NCBI GenBank assembly: GCA_938014335.1
Contig: CALLRP010000002.1
Location: 17,910 to 81,909, forward strand
Direction: 5' to 3'
Source of the DNA: an uncultured bacterium
GTDB taxonomy: Bacteria > Hydrogenedentota > Hydrogenedentia > Hydrogenedentales > Hydrogenedentaceae
DNA length: 64,000 bases
In this document: positions 17,393-26,013 of the stretch, one piece after another
How positions within the stretch are numbered: the stretch's first letter is position 1
Layout of the letters: each line of letters starts with the position of its first letter
Translations under genes and position numbers: made by a program
The notes under the pieces: generated by a model
The model's database searches: none
What the model was told of the DNA's origin: nothing
What the model saw: the letters and a program-made list of their open reading frames with translations, nothing else

Positions 17393-18018
17393 TTCTTATT
17401 TAAGAGTAATTTTTCCAGTTCTTCAGGTGTATAGACAAGATGATGAGGTTGTGCTTGGGTTAACCTTCCTACATGATGCCAGCCCCATGCCACTGCAATG
17501 GTTATAGCACCTGCATCCTTCCCTTCATATATATCTCCACTGGTGTCTCCTATATAGTAAGCAATGGCTTTCGGATGTTTTTTCCAGACCCGTTTAATCT
17601 TTTTCACTTTACTTGTTTCTATATCTGCCCCTAATACATCTTGTATCCCATCAATACCTTCACGAACCAAAAACCTCTGCACCGCCTCTGTCAAATTGGA
17701 ACTAATAATATATACAGGATACTCTGCGGAAAGTCGAGCCAGCAGTCCGTGTATTCCCTCGAAAGCAGAAACACTATCATTAGCTTTTGCAATGCGCGGT
17801 TGAAATCTATTAAATAATTCCCTCAATTTCCAGGGCGGAAACCCTGCCTTGATAACATTAAATACCAGATTTCCCTCAAACAAATTTAAGAATGCCTCTT
17901 TGGAATTTAATCGATTAAATCCCATCTCCGTACATGCAGATGTGAACTCGCGAAAGAAAACCTCAAAAGAATTTGCAATAACCCCATCAAAATCAAACAA
18001 AATAAGTTTTTCTGGCAT
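17386..18018 (-). CDS. HAD-superfamily hydrolase (phosphoglycolate phosphatase-like)
   Basis: 210 residues, close to Gph/YjjG-type HAD phosphatases. Motif I is LFDFDGVIANS with both catalytic aspartates, motif II is the Ser/Asn in YIISSNLTE, the motif III lysine is likely in SKVKKIKRVWK, and motif IV is IGDTSGDI. A helical cap domain lies between residues about 15 and 85. It would dephosphorylate a small metabolite such as 2-phosphoglycolate or a sugar phosphate. The final codons and the TGA stop coincide with the beginning of the adjacent repeat element (the other copies share the AATGTTT-ATAAA sequence here), so the C-terminal few residues may derive from the repeat. Confidence 0.85.
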   Translation of the reverse strand: MPEKLILFDFDGVIANSFEVFFREFTSACTEMGFNRLNSKEAFLNLFEGNLVFNVIKAGFPPWKLRELFNRFQPRIAKANDSVSAFEGIHGLLARLSAEYPVYIISSNLTEAVQRFLVREGIDGIQDVLGADIETSKVKKIKRVWKKHPKAIAYYIGDTSGDIYEGKDAGAITIAVAWGWHHVGRLTQAQPHHLVYTPEELEKLLLNKNV

Positions 18019-18101
18019 AACCGCTCCTAAAAATTATCTCTTTCTAAATTAAAATAATGTTAAAAAAGCCAAAAAAAATATGTGCTTGATTATAAACTTA
18101 T

Positions 18102-18130
18102 TGCTATACTATTTTCGATTTTGATATAAT
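18102..18130 (+). promoter_or_regulatory. Sigma-70-type promoter for yebC-ruvC
   Basis: TTGCTA (18102-18107), a 17-bp spacer and a perfect TATAAT (18125-18130) lie 60 bp before the yebC start codon. Confidence 0.6.
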
Positions 18131-18190
18131 AGAAATTTAGCAAAAAAATAGTATAATATTTAAACCTAAGGGAAATGATGGAGAAAGCCG

Positions 18191-18940
18191 ATGTCAGGAC
18201 ATTCTAAATGGGCAACAATTAAACATAAAAAAAGTGCCTTGGACGCTAAAAGAGGAAAAATTTTCTCAAAGTTAGCAAAAGAAATTTCAATTGCCGTTAA
18301 GATGGGGGGTCCTGACCCGGAATCCAATTCACGACTTCGCACGGTATTATTAGCCTGTCGAAACGCCAACATGCCTAAGGATAACATCGAGCGAGCCATT
18401 AAACGCGGTTCCGGTGAGGGAGGAGAAAACTACGAAGAAATCCGTTACGAATGCTATGGTCCCGCAGGTGTAGCCATTGTAGTAGATGTATTAACAGATA
18501 ATAAACGCAGAACCGTCGCAGAAGTCCGTCATATTGTTACCAAGCATGGGGGAACAATGGCAGAAGCCGGTGCGGTGCTTTGGAACTTCGACCCAAAAGG
18601 ATTGATTACCGTTAAGAAAGAAAACCTTTCCGAAGACGATATTATGGAAAAAGCCTTGGAAGCCGGTGCGGAAGATGTAGATACCGAAGGCGAAATGTAT
18701 GAAGTGTATACCGCACCTAATGATTTGCATACTGTTTTACAAAACTTTGAAAAGATGAACCTCCCTATCGGCGAAGCCAAACTTACCTTAAAACCTAAAA
18801 ATCTAATCTCTGTCGAAAACAAATCTGCCGCTTCGGTGCTGAAACTGATGGAAGCTTTAGAAGACATGGACGATGTTCAGGATGTTTATACCAATCTGGA
18901 CATCACCGACGAAGCAATGGCAGAGGCGATGTCGGAATAG
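18191..18940 (+). CDS. yebC: YebC/TACO1 family regulator or translation factor
   Basis: 249 residues, the standard length. It begins with the signature SGHSKWATIKHKKSALDAKRGK and continues with FSKLAKEI, NMPKDNIERAIKRG, YECYGPAGVAIVVDVLTDNK and the conserved C-terminal NLDITDEAM. YebC proteins were described as DNA-binding transcriptional regulators and more recently as ribosome-associated factors easing translation of difficult (for example proline-rich) stretches. It lies 8 bp upstream of ruvC, a widely conserved arrangement. The start codon follows GATGGAGAAAGCCG, giving a plausible ribosome binding site. Confidence 0.96.
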   Translation: MSGHSKWATIKHKKSALDAKRGKIFSKLAKEISIAVKMGGPDPESNSRLRTVLLACRNANMPKDNIERAIKRGSGEGGENYEEIRYECYGPAGVAIVVDVLTDNKRRTVAEVRHIVTKHGGTMAEAGAVLWNFDPKGLITVKKENLSEDDIMEKALEAGAEDVDTEGEMYEVYTAPNDLHTVLQNFEKMNLPIGEAKLTLKPKNLISVENKSAASVLKLMEALEDMDDVQDVYTNLDITDEAMAEAMSE

Positions 18941-18948
18941 TCCAAATA

Positions 18949-19428
18949 ATGATTGCTCTCGGATTTGACCCCGGTTTAGCAACAACAGGTTATGGACTCA
19001 TTCATAAAAAATCTTCAAGATATTTCCATATTACCCACGGAGTTATCCGAACCCCTGCGACAAAACCTATCCCCGAACGACTTGCTATCATTTACCAGTC
19101 TGCACAGGATTTAATAATAAAATATAAGCCCGATACCATTGCCATAGAACGCCTCTATTTTGAAAAAAATGTAACGAATGGTATTTATGTCGCTCAGGCA
19201 AGAGGCGTTCTACTACTCGCTACCGCCCATCAACAAATATCTGTGGTGGAATTCAGTCCCACCGAAGTTAAAATAGCCCTTGTCGGATACGGTAAAGCAG
19301 AGAAAATCCAGGTACAAAAGATGGTGCAAAGACTTTTACTATTAGATTCACTTCCCAAACCTGATGATTCCGCGGATGCCCTTGCCCTTGCCATCTGTGC
19401 ATTACATATCAAACCTATGAATATATGA
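18949..19428 (+). CDS. ruvC: Holliday junction resolvase RuvC
   Basis: 159 residues, normal size. RuvC is a dimeric endonuclease that cuts Holliday junctions during recombination and repair with RuvAB. The four catalytic acids are in place: D7 (LGFDPGLATTGYG), E67 (IAIERLYF), and D140 and D143 in PDDSADALALAIC. The gene follows yebC after only 8 bp and is almost certainly cotranscribed. ruvA and ruvB do not follow; the next 369 bp hold a repeat copy. Confidence 0.96.
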   Translation: MIALGFDPGLATTGYGLIHKKSSRYFHITHGVIRTPATKPIPERLAIIYQSAQDLIIKYKPDTIAIERLYFEKNVTNGIYVAQARGVLLLATAHQQISVVEFSPTEVKIALVGYGKAEKIQVQKMVQRLLLLDSLPKPDDSADALALAICALHIKPMNI

Positions 19429-19493
19429 TAATTTCAGAAAATATGTTTATAGTTTATAAAATGTTTTTCATTCTGTTTTTCTAAACAAAACAA

Positions 19494-19680
19494 ATGAAAT
19501 CTCTGGATAAGTGTTCCTATGACATGGAATTATCTGTAAAAAAAATGTGGATTACCCTCTATAAAAATACCTCGAAAGGGGTCTAATATCATAGCCACCT
19601 GTGGAAACTGGAGGTAAAAGGTAAAAAAAATCAACTACAAAGGAGTGGAATAGGTTTATAAAATATAGAACATTGAAATA
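19494..19680 (-). repeat. Structured intergenic repeat, copy B (element-forward on minus strand)
   Basis: This copy fills most of the 369-bp gap 19429-19797. Its plus-strand ATGAAATCTC...GACATGGAATTATCTGT end matches copy A, and its other end (minus strand ATTTCAATGTT...TTTTATAAACC) matches copy D beyond the part shared by all copies. The core TTTGTAGTTGATTTT, a C-rich/G-rich pair around AGTTTCCAC, CTATGATATTAGACC and a short stem (ACCTC-GAAA-GGGGT on the plus strand) are visible. The remainder of the gap is AT-rich without a recognisable gene. Confidence 0.75.
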
Positions 19681-19797
19681 TAGAAAAAAGGTTTTATTCA
19701 AAGGTCTCTACCCTTTTATTTGAACGAACACACCATTTTTTTTTACTATTTACACATTCACTATTAAAATGTATATAACATTCTACAAGGGTAGAAC

Positions 19798-21678
19798 ATG
19801 AGCCAAAACATAGAGGGAAAGTTAAGTTCGCCGATGGGGCAGGCTTTAGTAGCAGAAGGTATTATCACAGAAGAACAGTTAAAACGTGCTTTGCGTATTC
19901 AGAGTTTATTAGAACAGCCGAAACATCTCAGTGATGTCTTGATTGAATTAGGCTATGCAACCCGTCAGGCAATTAATCAAGCTATTACGAAGCATGGAGG
20001 AAATCTTCGCTTAGGAGATTTACTATTGGAGCAGGGGATTGTCACTCCGGAGGTATTAAATTCTGCACTGGCTCTACAAAAAGAACGAGGTATCCGACTC
20101 GGTCAAGCACTTATTGAATTAGGGGCTATAAATGAACGCACCTTACTTCGGAATTTGGCTCACCAGATGGGTGTGCCGTTCATAGAGCCAGAATTTCCGA
20201 TGATTGACCCACGCCTTTTGCAGGGTGTTTCCCCAACTTATTTGCAGAAGTATAATTTTATCCCTTTCTCAAAGGAAGAAGATGGCAGTATTACAGTTGT
20301 GGTCAGCGATATACATAACGAGCAAGTCAAGCAAGCCATACAGGATATATTCCCCGGACAATATAATATCGCTTTGGGTCCGCAGGACTCTATTCAAGAA
20401 GCTATCCATGCATTTGAGGAATATCGTCAACAGACAACCCAAGTTCCGGGCGAAACCCATGTCGGCGATGATAATATTGTTCAGCTCGTAGACCATCTCC
20501 TTATAACCGCTATCGAACGCCGTGCAAGTGATATTCATATTGAACCCATGGCTGATAGAATACGAATCCGCTATCGAATTGATGGTGTTCTGGTCTATCA
20601 TACTGACCTGCCGTTAACCATGCTTCCGCGTCTCATATCCCGTATTAAAATCATGGCAGCTTGTAATATCACAGAACATCAGCGTCATCAGGGTGGGCGT
20701 ATCCTTTTCCCATACAAAGGAAAAGAAATTGACTTGCGACTTTCCATATATGTGACGGTTTATGGTGAATCAGCAGTAATGCGTGTTCTCAATAAAGAAC
20801 TGGCTCTGGTCGCGTTAGACGAGTTAGGAATGAACCGCGGAATGTTAGAGCGGTATCGTTATGATGTTTTAGACTTGTCTACAGGAGTGGTATTAATTAC
20901 AGGACCCACAGGTTCCGGTAAAACGACTACATTATACGCCAGCATCGCATACTCAAATGATATATCCCGAAAAATCATAACCGTAGAAGACCCTGTGGAG
21001 TTTACAATTAATGGAATTGTTCAATGTTCCGTTAATGAAAAAGTCAACCGCACTTTTGAATCAACCCTCCGTGAAATTGTAAGACAGGACCCGGATATTA
21101 TTGTTATTGGTGAAATTCGTGACCGTGAAACCGCACAGGTAGCTATTCAAGCGGCGTTGACCGGCCATAAAGTATATTCTACTTTCCACACCGAAGATAC
21201 AATCGGAGGTCTCTTGCGACTGATTGATATGGATATAGAGACTTTCCTGATTTCTTCCACGGTTATCTCCGTATTGGCTCAGCGATTACTCCGTCGTATC
21301 TGTCCCAAATGTATTGTCCCTTACATTCCTACTGCAAGGGAAGCACAGTCATTAGGACTGGACTATGCAGAAGTGCGAGAGTATGAATATAAAAGAGGGA
21401 AAGGGTGTCAACACTGTTCCTATACAGGCTATCGTGGTAGGGTCGGCGCGTATGAGTTATTGGTATTAAATGAGGAGGTAAAAGAAGCTATACTTCAGAA
21501 AAAGCCCGCCCATGAGATAAGGCGGATTAGTGTGGATTCCACAGGACTCATCAGTATGCGAGAAGATGCTATTTCCAAAGTCATCCGTGGAACCACCACA
21601 TACGAAGAGGTGATTAAACATACACCCAGAACCTTTAATCTGCGTTCCATTCGACAGATTATGACACTATGTTCGTAA
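19798..21678 (+). CDS. GspE/PilB-type secretion or pilus assembly ATPase
   Basis: 626 residues. The N-terminal 150 residues hold two or three MshEN-like helical repeats (LGDLLLEQGIVTPEVLNSAL, LGQALIELGAINERTLL), which in homologues can bind cyclic di-GMP. The ATPase core has SDIHIEP, Walker A GPTGSGKTTTLYA, the Asp box ITVEDPVE, Walker B PDIIVIGEIRDRETA, the His box TGHKVYSTFHTEDT, and a zinc-binding four-cysteine element (CPKC and CQHC). It powers type IV pilus extension or type II secretion from the inner-membrane face. No pilin, PilC/GspF or secretin gene is nearby; the immediate neighbour is an HDOD signalling protein. The assignment to PilB or GspE is open. Confidence 0.92.
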   Translation: MSQNIEGKLSSPMGQALVAEGIITEEQLKRALRIQSLLEQPKHLSDVLIELGYATRQAINQAITKHGGNLRLGDLLLEQGIVTPEVLNSALALQKERGIRLGQALIELGAINERTLLRNLAHQMGVPFIEPEFPMIDPRLLQGVSPTYLQKYNFIPFSKEEDGSITVVVSDIHNEQVKQAIQDIFPGQYNIALGPQDSIQEAIHAFEEYRQQTTQVPGETHVGDDNIVQLVDHLLITAIERRASDIHIEPMADRIRIRYRIDGVLVYHTDLPLTMLPRLISRIKIMAACNITEHQRHQGGRILFPYKGKEIDLRLSIYVTVYGESAVMRVLNKELALVALDELGMNRGMLERYRYDVLDLSTGVVLITGPTGSGKTTTLYASIAYSNDISRKIITVEDPVEFTINGIVQCSVNEKVNRTFESTLREIVRQDPDIIVIGEIRDRETAQVAIQAALTGHKVYSTFHTEDTIGGLLRLIDMDIETFLISSTVISVLAQRLLRRICPKCIVPYIPTAREAQSLGLDYAEVREYEYKRGKGCQHCSYTGYRGRVGAYELLVLNEEVKEAILQKKPAHEIRRISVDSTGLISMREDAISKVIRGTTTYEEVIKHTPRTFNLRSIRQIMTLCS

Positions 21679-21700
21679 GAAAGGAATAAGGACTAACGGT

Positions 21701-22729
21701 ATGAATGTAACTTGTCCCTTTTGTCAGACAATCATTTCGCCTCCCCAAAAAATGCGTAAGTGGCTATTATGGATTTGCCAGGAATGCCATAATCCTTTAT
21801 GGATACAGATGCAAGGAACAAAGAATAGGGTTCAACCTTTTAACAACTACACCGATGTACGGTCTATTCTCCAACCTAATTCGATTGGGGCACAAATCTT
21901 TGAACATCTATCAAAATATATTGAACGAATCCCGGTTATACCTCGTATTGGGCAGAAACTATTAGATACAATTCAAAAGCCAGATGTTTCCCTTTCGGAA
22001 CTTGTTTCTATTATTCAGGAAGACCCCTCTTTATCCATGACAATCCTAAAAATGTCAAACAGTGCTTATTATGCAGGCTTGCAGGAAGTTAAAGACCTGC
22101 TAACAGCATGTTCACGATTAGGTTTACAGACCCTGACGAATATGGCACAGGTTTATGCCAGTCAGAAAATATTCCAATCGCAAAATCCAAAGTTAAATGA
22201 ACAATTTCATAAATTATGGAAACATTCCGTGGCTACTGCTCATGCTTCGTATGAATTAGCACTTCTCGTTGCGGAACCTCATCCGGAAGTGATGTTTCTT
22301 GCTGGATTGCTTCATGATGTCGGGCATATCGTTTTACTTCAAATTCTAAATGAGGTAAAATCCCCTGCGTTTACTCAATTAATTGCAAGTCCTCCATTGA
22401 CTCAAGAAGTGCTGATGCAGTTCCATCCCTTAGTGAGTCTTTTGATTCTCCAAAAATGGGATATTCCCGATGAGTTTGCAGTCCTATCTTTTGCTCATCA
22501 TGACCCAACACTCACCCCTATGGAAGAACTACGCACCCAGACGCATATCCTTTGCCTATCCAATTTAATTGTTTCGAAAGAGGGTTATAATTTTTTCCCT
22601 ACAACAGAGAATATTGTTTTCCTACAGCATCCTTCTACTCAGTTCCTTAACCTGAATGATTTAAAAATTGCCACTCTGCGTGTGGATTTAACAGATAAAT
22701 TAGAGGCGTATTTCTCCTCTCTTGGTTAA
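21701..22729 (+). CDS. HDOD-domain signalling protein with N-terminal zinc ribbon
   Basis: 342 residues. The first 35 residues contain CPFC and CQEC pairs spaced as a small zinc ribbon. From about residue 75 to 280 is an HDOD domain, an HD-related fold without full catalytic motifs, recognisable by PRIGQKLLDTI, LVSIIQEDPSLSMTILKMSNSAYY, HSVATAHASYELA, FLAGLLHDVGHIVL and FAHHD. HDOD proteins act in signal transduction and regulate motility, pili or the cell cycle. It follows the PilB/GspE ATPase by 22 bp and ends just before the convergent terminase gene, so the two upstream genes likely form an operon, hinting at control of pili or secretion. Confidence 0.85.
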   Translation: MNVTCPFCQTIISPPQKMRKWLLWICQECHNPLWIQMQGTKNRVQPFNNYTDVRSILQPNSIGAQIFEHLSKYIERIPVIPRIGQKLLDTIQKPDVSLSELVSIIQEDPSLSMTILKMSNSAYYAGLQEVKDLLTACSRLGLQTLTNMAQVYASQKIFQSQNPKLNEQFHKLWKHSVATAHASYELALLVAEPHPEVMFLAGLLHDVGHIVLLQILNEVKSPAFTQLIASPPLTQEVLMQFHPLVSLLILQKWDIPDEFAVLSFAHHDPTLTPMEELRTQTHILCLSNLIVSKEGYNFFPTTENIVFLQHPSTQFLNLNDLKIATLRVDLTDKLEAYFSSLG

Positions 22730-22739
22730 GTCCGACCCT

Positions 22740-24161
22740 TTAAAACGCCCACACACGAGGTCTCACCCTTACCTCACGTTCCCCCTTTGCATGCGTGTCT
22801 AAATACCACGCCAACAAAGCACATCGGTCTGCGTCAATAATATGGTCGTTCCCCTTCGAATATACATACTGTCCCTGAGCATTCAACAAAAAAGTATGAT
22901 TTGCGTATTGTTGTTCCCGTTCCGCATTTTTGGGGAATATAATCGTATGTTCAGCCAGTCTCCGTTGCAACAGTTCCGTCATCCATTCCTTCGTTCGTCG
23001 TCGTTGAACCGTTCCATCAGATAACTGCCCCGTTTCTATCATTCCTCCGAATTCAAATGCATATATCCGTTGTTCCCAATCCATTCCTAATATCATTAAT
23101 TGATGAGCGACCGCTCTTCCACTGTTCCCACAATCAATCCCTATCTTACAAAAACGAAAAATTTTATCCAATTCCTGTATAACCGCCTGCTGATATGCAT
23201 AGGTTACATTTTCTAAATGCACACGCAAGACACAGATAAAATAAGGGGGGTCATTTTTATATACCATAAATTCCGACGGATCTCTCGAAAAACCTAAATC
23301 ACACCCTAAATAATACATTCCCTTAGACACAGGTTCGGGTAACTCTAAATGTATTTGCGACCCTTTAAGTCGGATTTCATGATTAGGCAAACTTTCATCT
23401 ACACATGTCAGATAATCATCCAAATTAAACACCGCATTCATAGGCTCCCCATGCAATCCCAATACGCGATGCACATACCCCGGACTATCACGCCCCCCAT
23501 ATAATAAAGCCAATTCTTCGTCCTTCTCTTTTGTAAACTCAGGATTGAAATAACTGGGCCAGTGGTATTGTTCCGCATCGGTTAAAAAGGTTATCCGATA
23601 AAAAGTATTCCGTAGTCCATTTGGCACACCATAAACCCATCTTTTCCCACCTCCATTCAAAGCCTGATATAACTCGCCCCAACTCGTTTCCGTCATCTCC
23701 TGTGCCTCATCTACAATCTGCCAGTCCACATGCATCCCCTGAAAATTAATCCCTCTCGGTCCTGCAATGCGTCCCCACAAAGTAAATCCGTTAACAAAGC
23801 GGATGAAATAAGAAGGGGAACGACGCAATTCTGCAATCCCACTTGCAAACTCGGGGGTCGTTTCAAAACGCCTCGCTAACCGATTCATAATGGGGAACAA
23901 ATGATTCTCACATTGTGTTGCAATTAACATAGATTTACCGGGACAATTCACCATAGCCCAACAAGCAATAATTTCTATCTCTGAGGTCTTTCCCACATCC
24001 CTACCGTCGCAGTGCACTTTTCGCAATGCATTCGATTCCAACGATTCCCGCTGATAACCACGAACCTGCCACGGTTTCCCGTTTACATCACGAAAGAAGC
24101 GGTAGGCAAACAAAGTTCGATTTTGAAGTAAACGAAATAAGTTATCCCTTACAGATGACAT
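22740..24161 (-). CDS. Terminase large subunit-like protein (phage-type DNA packaging ATPase/nuclease)
   Basis: 473 residues with both terminase domains. ATPase: Q-motif-like GYQRESLE, Walker A GRDVGKTSE, Walker B WQIVDEAQEM, and a coupling-motif-like VYGVPNG. Nuclease (RNase H-like): first acid GCDLGFSRDP, second acid KIGIDCGNSG, third acid HIIDADRCALL. All key residues are present, so the enzyme should be able to translocate and cut DNA. The ATG has an AGGGGG site eight bases upstream. No portal, capsid or tail genes are seen nearby: its neighbours are an HDOD gene (convergent) and a 3D-domain lipoprotein gene 37 bp upstream on the same strand. It could be a prophage remnant, part of a gene-transfer-agent-like system encoded at several loci, or domesticated. 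Confidence 0.85.
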   Translation of the reverse strand: MSSVRDNLFRLLQNRTLFAYRFFRDVNGKPWQVRGYQRESLESNALRKVHCDGRDVGKTSEIEIIACWAMVNCPGKSMLIATQCENHLFPIMNRLARRFETTPEFASGIAELRRSPSYFIRFVNGFTLWGRIAGPRGINFQGMHVDWQIVDEAQEMTETSWGELYQALNGGGKRWVYGVPNGLRNTFYRITFLTDAEQYHWPSYFNPEFTKEKDEELALLYGGRDSPGYVHRVLGLHGEPMNAVFNLDDYLTCVDESLPNHEIRLKGSQIHLELPEPVSKGMYYLGCDLGFSRDPSEFMVYKNDPPYFICVLRVHLENVTYAYQQAVIQELDKIFRFCKIGIDCGNSGRAVAHQLMILGMDWEQRIYAFEFGGMIETGQLSDGTVQRRRTKEWMTELLQRRLAEHTIIFPKNAEREQQYANHTFLLNAQGQYVYSKGNDHIIDADRCALLAWYLDTHAKGEREVRVRPRVWAF

Positions 24162-24198
24162 AAGAATAGCCCCCTATGGATAAATTTGAAAAGAAAGG

Positions 24199-24660
24199 TT
24201 ATTTGCCCGGTGGATACCACACCTTCACTTTTTTAGTCTGCTTACCCCAGCGTAATGCCTCTTTATGCTTCTTAAAAAACAGGTCTACGCTGTTCCCCTT
24301 TACCCCTCCTCCACGGTCCTCTACACGACCATAACCATATCCCGGAATGTACATAATCGTGCCGAATGGGAACCGACTTATATCTGCTGAAATAGTTCCC
24401 TTTTTCGCTTTGACACCACTGGCAGTCATCCCAACCTTCTTCGGTTTCCCTTTATTGGGACCGTGTGCTACTACAGGGCGAAAATACCAGTTCCTTTTCC
24501 AATTACAACATTTCCCGCAAGGACAATATCCCTTTGTTTCCAATGTCAATATCTCCGAACGCGAACCCGCTTGAGGTTTGAATCGGGAGGAAGTCGTTGC
24601 ACAACCTGCGGAAAAAAGGAAAAGGAGAGAAATCCCTATTATCAAATACCGTCGAAACAT
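24199..24660 (-). CDS. 3D-domain lipoprotein
   Basis: 153 residues from the ATG at 24660 (MFRRYLIIGISLLFLFSAGC), which gives a classic lipoprotein signal peptide with the lipobox FSAGC; a longer frame starts at 24702. The mature part holds a 3D domain with the three conserved aspartates in SADISRFP, GRVEDRGGG and NSVDLFF, preceded by MTASG and a four-cysteine cluster CPCGKCC. The 3D fold is a double-psi beta-barrel related to MltA lytic transglycosylases and RlpA, so a peptidoglycan-cleaving or binding role at the envelope is likely. It is 37 bp upstream of the terminase-like gene on the same strand, which makes a lysis or DNA-release function conceivable. Confidence 0.8.
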   Translation of the reverse strand: MFRRYLIIGISLLFLFSAGCATTSSRFKPQAGSRSEILTLETKGYCPCGKCCNWKRNWYFRPVVAHGPNKGKPKKVGMTASGVKAKKGTISADISRFPFGTIMYIPGYGYGRVEDRGGGVKGNSVDLFFKKHKEALRWGKQTKKVKVWYPPGK

Positions 24661-24895
24661 TCTTAAAATATTCCTCATCCAATTCGTTTTTGATACAAAC
24701 ATATTTCCTACTATTTTACCAAAATATTTTGTAATTTACCTCTATTTTTTTCATGTCCCTGCATCAAATTTTTATGTAAAATAGATTTCACTATGGCAAC
24801 AGATAAAAAAATTTAAATAAAGCAATTTGTTTCTATTCGGCTCCATTCATGTAAATCATGGCTATGAAAACAAAAATCTAAATGAAGTAATAGTC

Positions 24896-25408
24896 TTACC
24901 TCTCACAATTCAGGATAGCTTTATTATCCTCTTCCAATTGAATCGTCTCTTCTTGCATTTTCCCATTCCCTTTTTCCCATTCACGGGCACAATTTGCTAA
25001 ATCCTGTACAAGTTCTGCAATACTCATCGGGGATGTTTTTGTTTCCGTAGGTTTCAATTCTTCAAACTCCTGTACCAATTTCCGTTGCCGTTCAAAATAT
25101 TTAAATAGCACCTCATAACTTTGGATAGAAGAACTTATTTTTTCTACCTTTTTATGAGGGTCATTCCCTTCAATTTTACTTTCCACCTTTGATGAGGTTG
25201 AAGACAGTAAAAGTTCCTGTTCTAACCTCTGGATAAAGGATGTTATGATAAGGAATTCACGTATACGCACCTGCAACCACGGAGAGGATTCTATCCCCTT
25301 CTTATCAAACCATCTTTGCAATGCTTTGTATTTTTCCCTCCATTGTCTCTTTTCAAAAGGTGTTAGCCACTTCTCCCCATTTTCAATAGAATAAAATACA
25401 GGTTCCAT
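24896..25408 (-). CDS. Coiled-coil hypothetical protein upstream of the 3D/terminase genes
   Basis: 170 residues, function not recognised. The start ATG has a very strong site (AAGGAGGGG) on the minus strand. The sequence is charged and mostly helical: an aromatic N-terminus (WLTPFEKRQWREKYKALQRW), a helix VRIREFLIITSFIQRLEQEL, a polar low-complexity linker and a helix SYEVLFKYFERQRKLVQEFEE. The helix arrangement is loosely like P27-type terminase small subunits, which have helical bundles of similar length, but no diagnostic motif can be claimed. It has no signal peptide. A 235-bp AT-rich gap without a visible gene separates it from the 3D lipoprotein. Its position on the same strand makes it a candidate small subunit or accessory protein. 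Confidence 0.55.
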   Translation of the reverse strand: MEPVFYSIENGEKWLTPFEKRQWREKYKALQRWFDKKGIESSPWLQVRIREFLIITSFIQRLEQELLLSSTSSKVESKIEGNDPHKKVEKISSSIQSYEVLFKYFERQRKLVQEFEELKPTETKTSPMSIAELVQDLANCAREWEKGNGKMQEETIQLEEDNKAILNCER

Positions 25409-25647
25409 ATAGCCCCCCTCCTTTTTATTTTATTTATGATACTTCTATAAATAGTAAAATTTTTTGCCCCACAAAGACTCTAAGCCATTGTTATTAAATG
25501 AAATCTTTGAAAAGTAATAAATAGACATACACTTTATATTCGTAATAATTAATTGGGAATGAATAATAGATAAAATTTAAAAGTGTGAACAGCAGTTGAA
25601 ATTTTGTATATTTATATAAGAGTAGAAAAAAAGCAAATTGTTGGAAG

Positions 25648-25974
25648 ATGAAAAAGGATGAAAAAAATAATATTAACAATCTGAATTATCCAGATGTTAA
25701 GCCTTTGCTGGATAGGAATAAGCCGGTTATTGTGCATCTGGACCCGAATCGTGTTGCAATGATTGTTGGATTGTTTTTTACTCTTATCGTCCTGTTCTTC
25801 TTTCTCATTATTCAAATGATAGGGCGTTCCATAGCGATAGGTTCGATGTTTGTTTTATGTGCTTTGACCTTTGTTATTACTTATGGTATTACGGGTATTT
25901 TGACTTATTACAGTTTGTGGTTATTAAAAACGACACAAAGTGCAGATAACGAGGTGGAAGAAACAAAAGAATAA
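25648..25974 (+). CDS. Small two-helix membrane protein, hypothetical
   Basis: 108 residues. The N-terminal third is polar, followed by two hydrophobic segments (VAMIVGLFFTLIVLFFFLII and SMFVLCALTFVITYGITGIL) and a short acidic tail (DNEVEETKE). No known family is recognised. It lies 39 bp upstream of the peptidyl-prolyl isomerase gene and likely shares its transcript, which suggests an envelope role. The 239-bp gap before it (25409-25647) has no gene. Confidence 0.6.
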   Translation: MKKDEKNNINNLNYPDVKPLLDRNKPVIVHLDPNRVAMIVGLFFTLIVLFFFLIIQMIGRSIAIGSMFVLCALTFVITYGITGILTYYSLWLLKTTQSADNEVEETKE

Positions 25975-26013
25975 AAAGCAAGAATAAGATACAAATTAAA
26001 TAAGGATGATTTT

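Noticed and set aside
25498..25545. ATGAAATCTTTGAA...GACAT similar to the tail end of repeat copies A and B
   Set aside because: The match is short and gapped and the core of the element is missing; at best a remnant, not listed as a copy.
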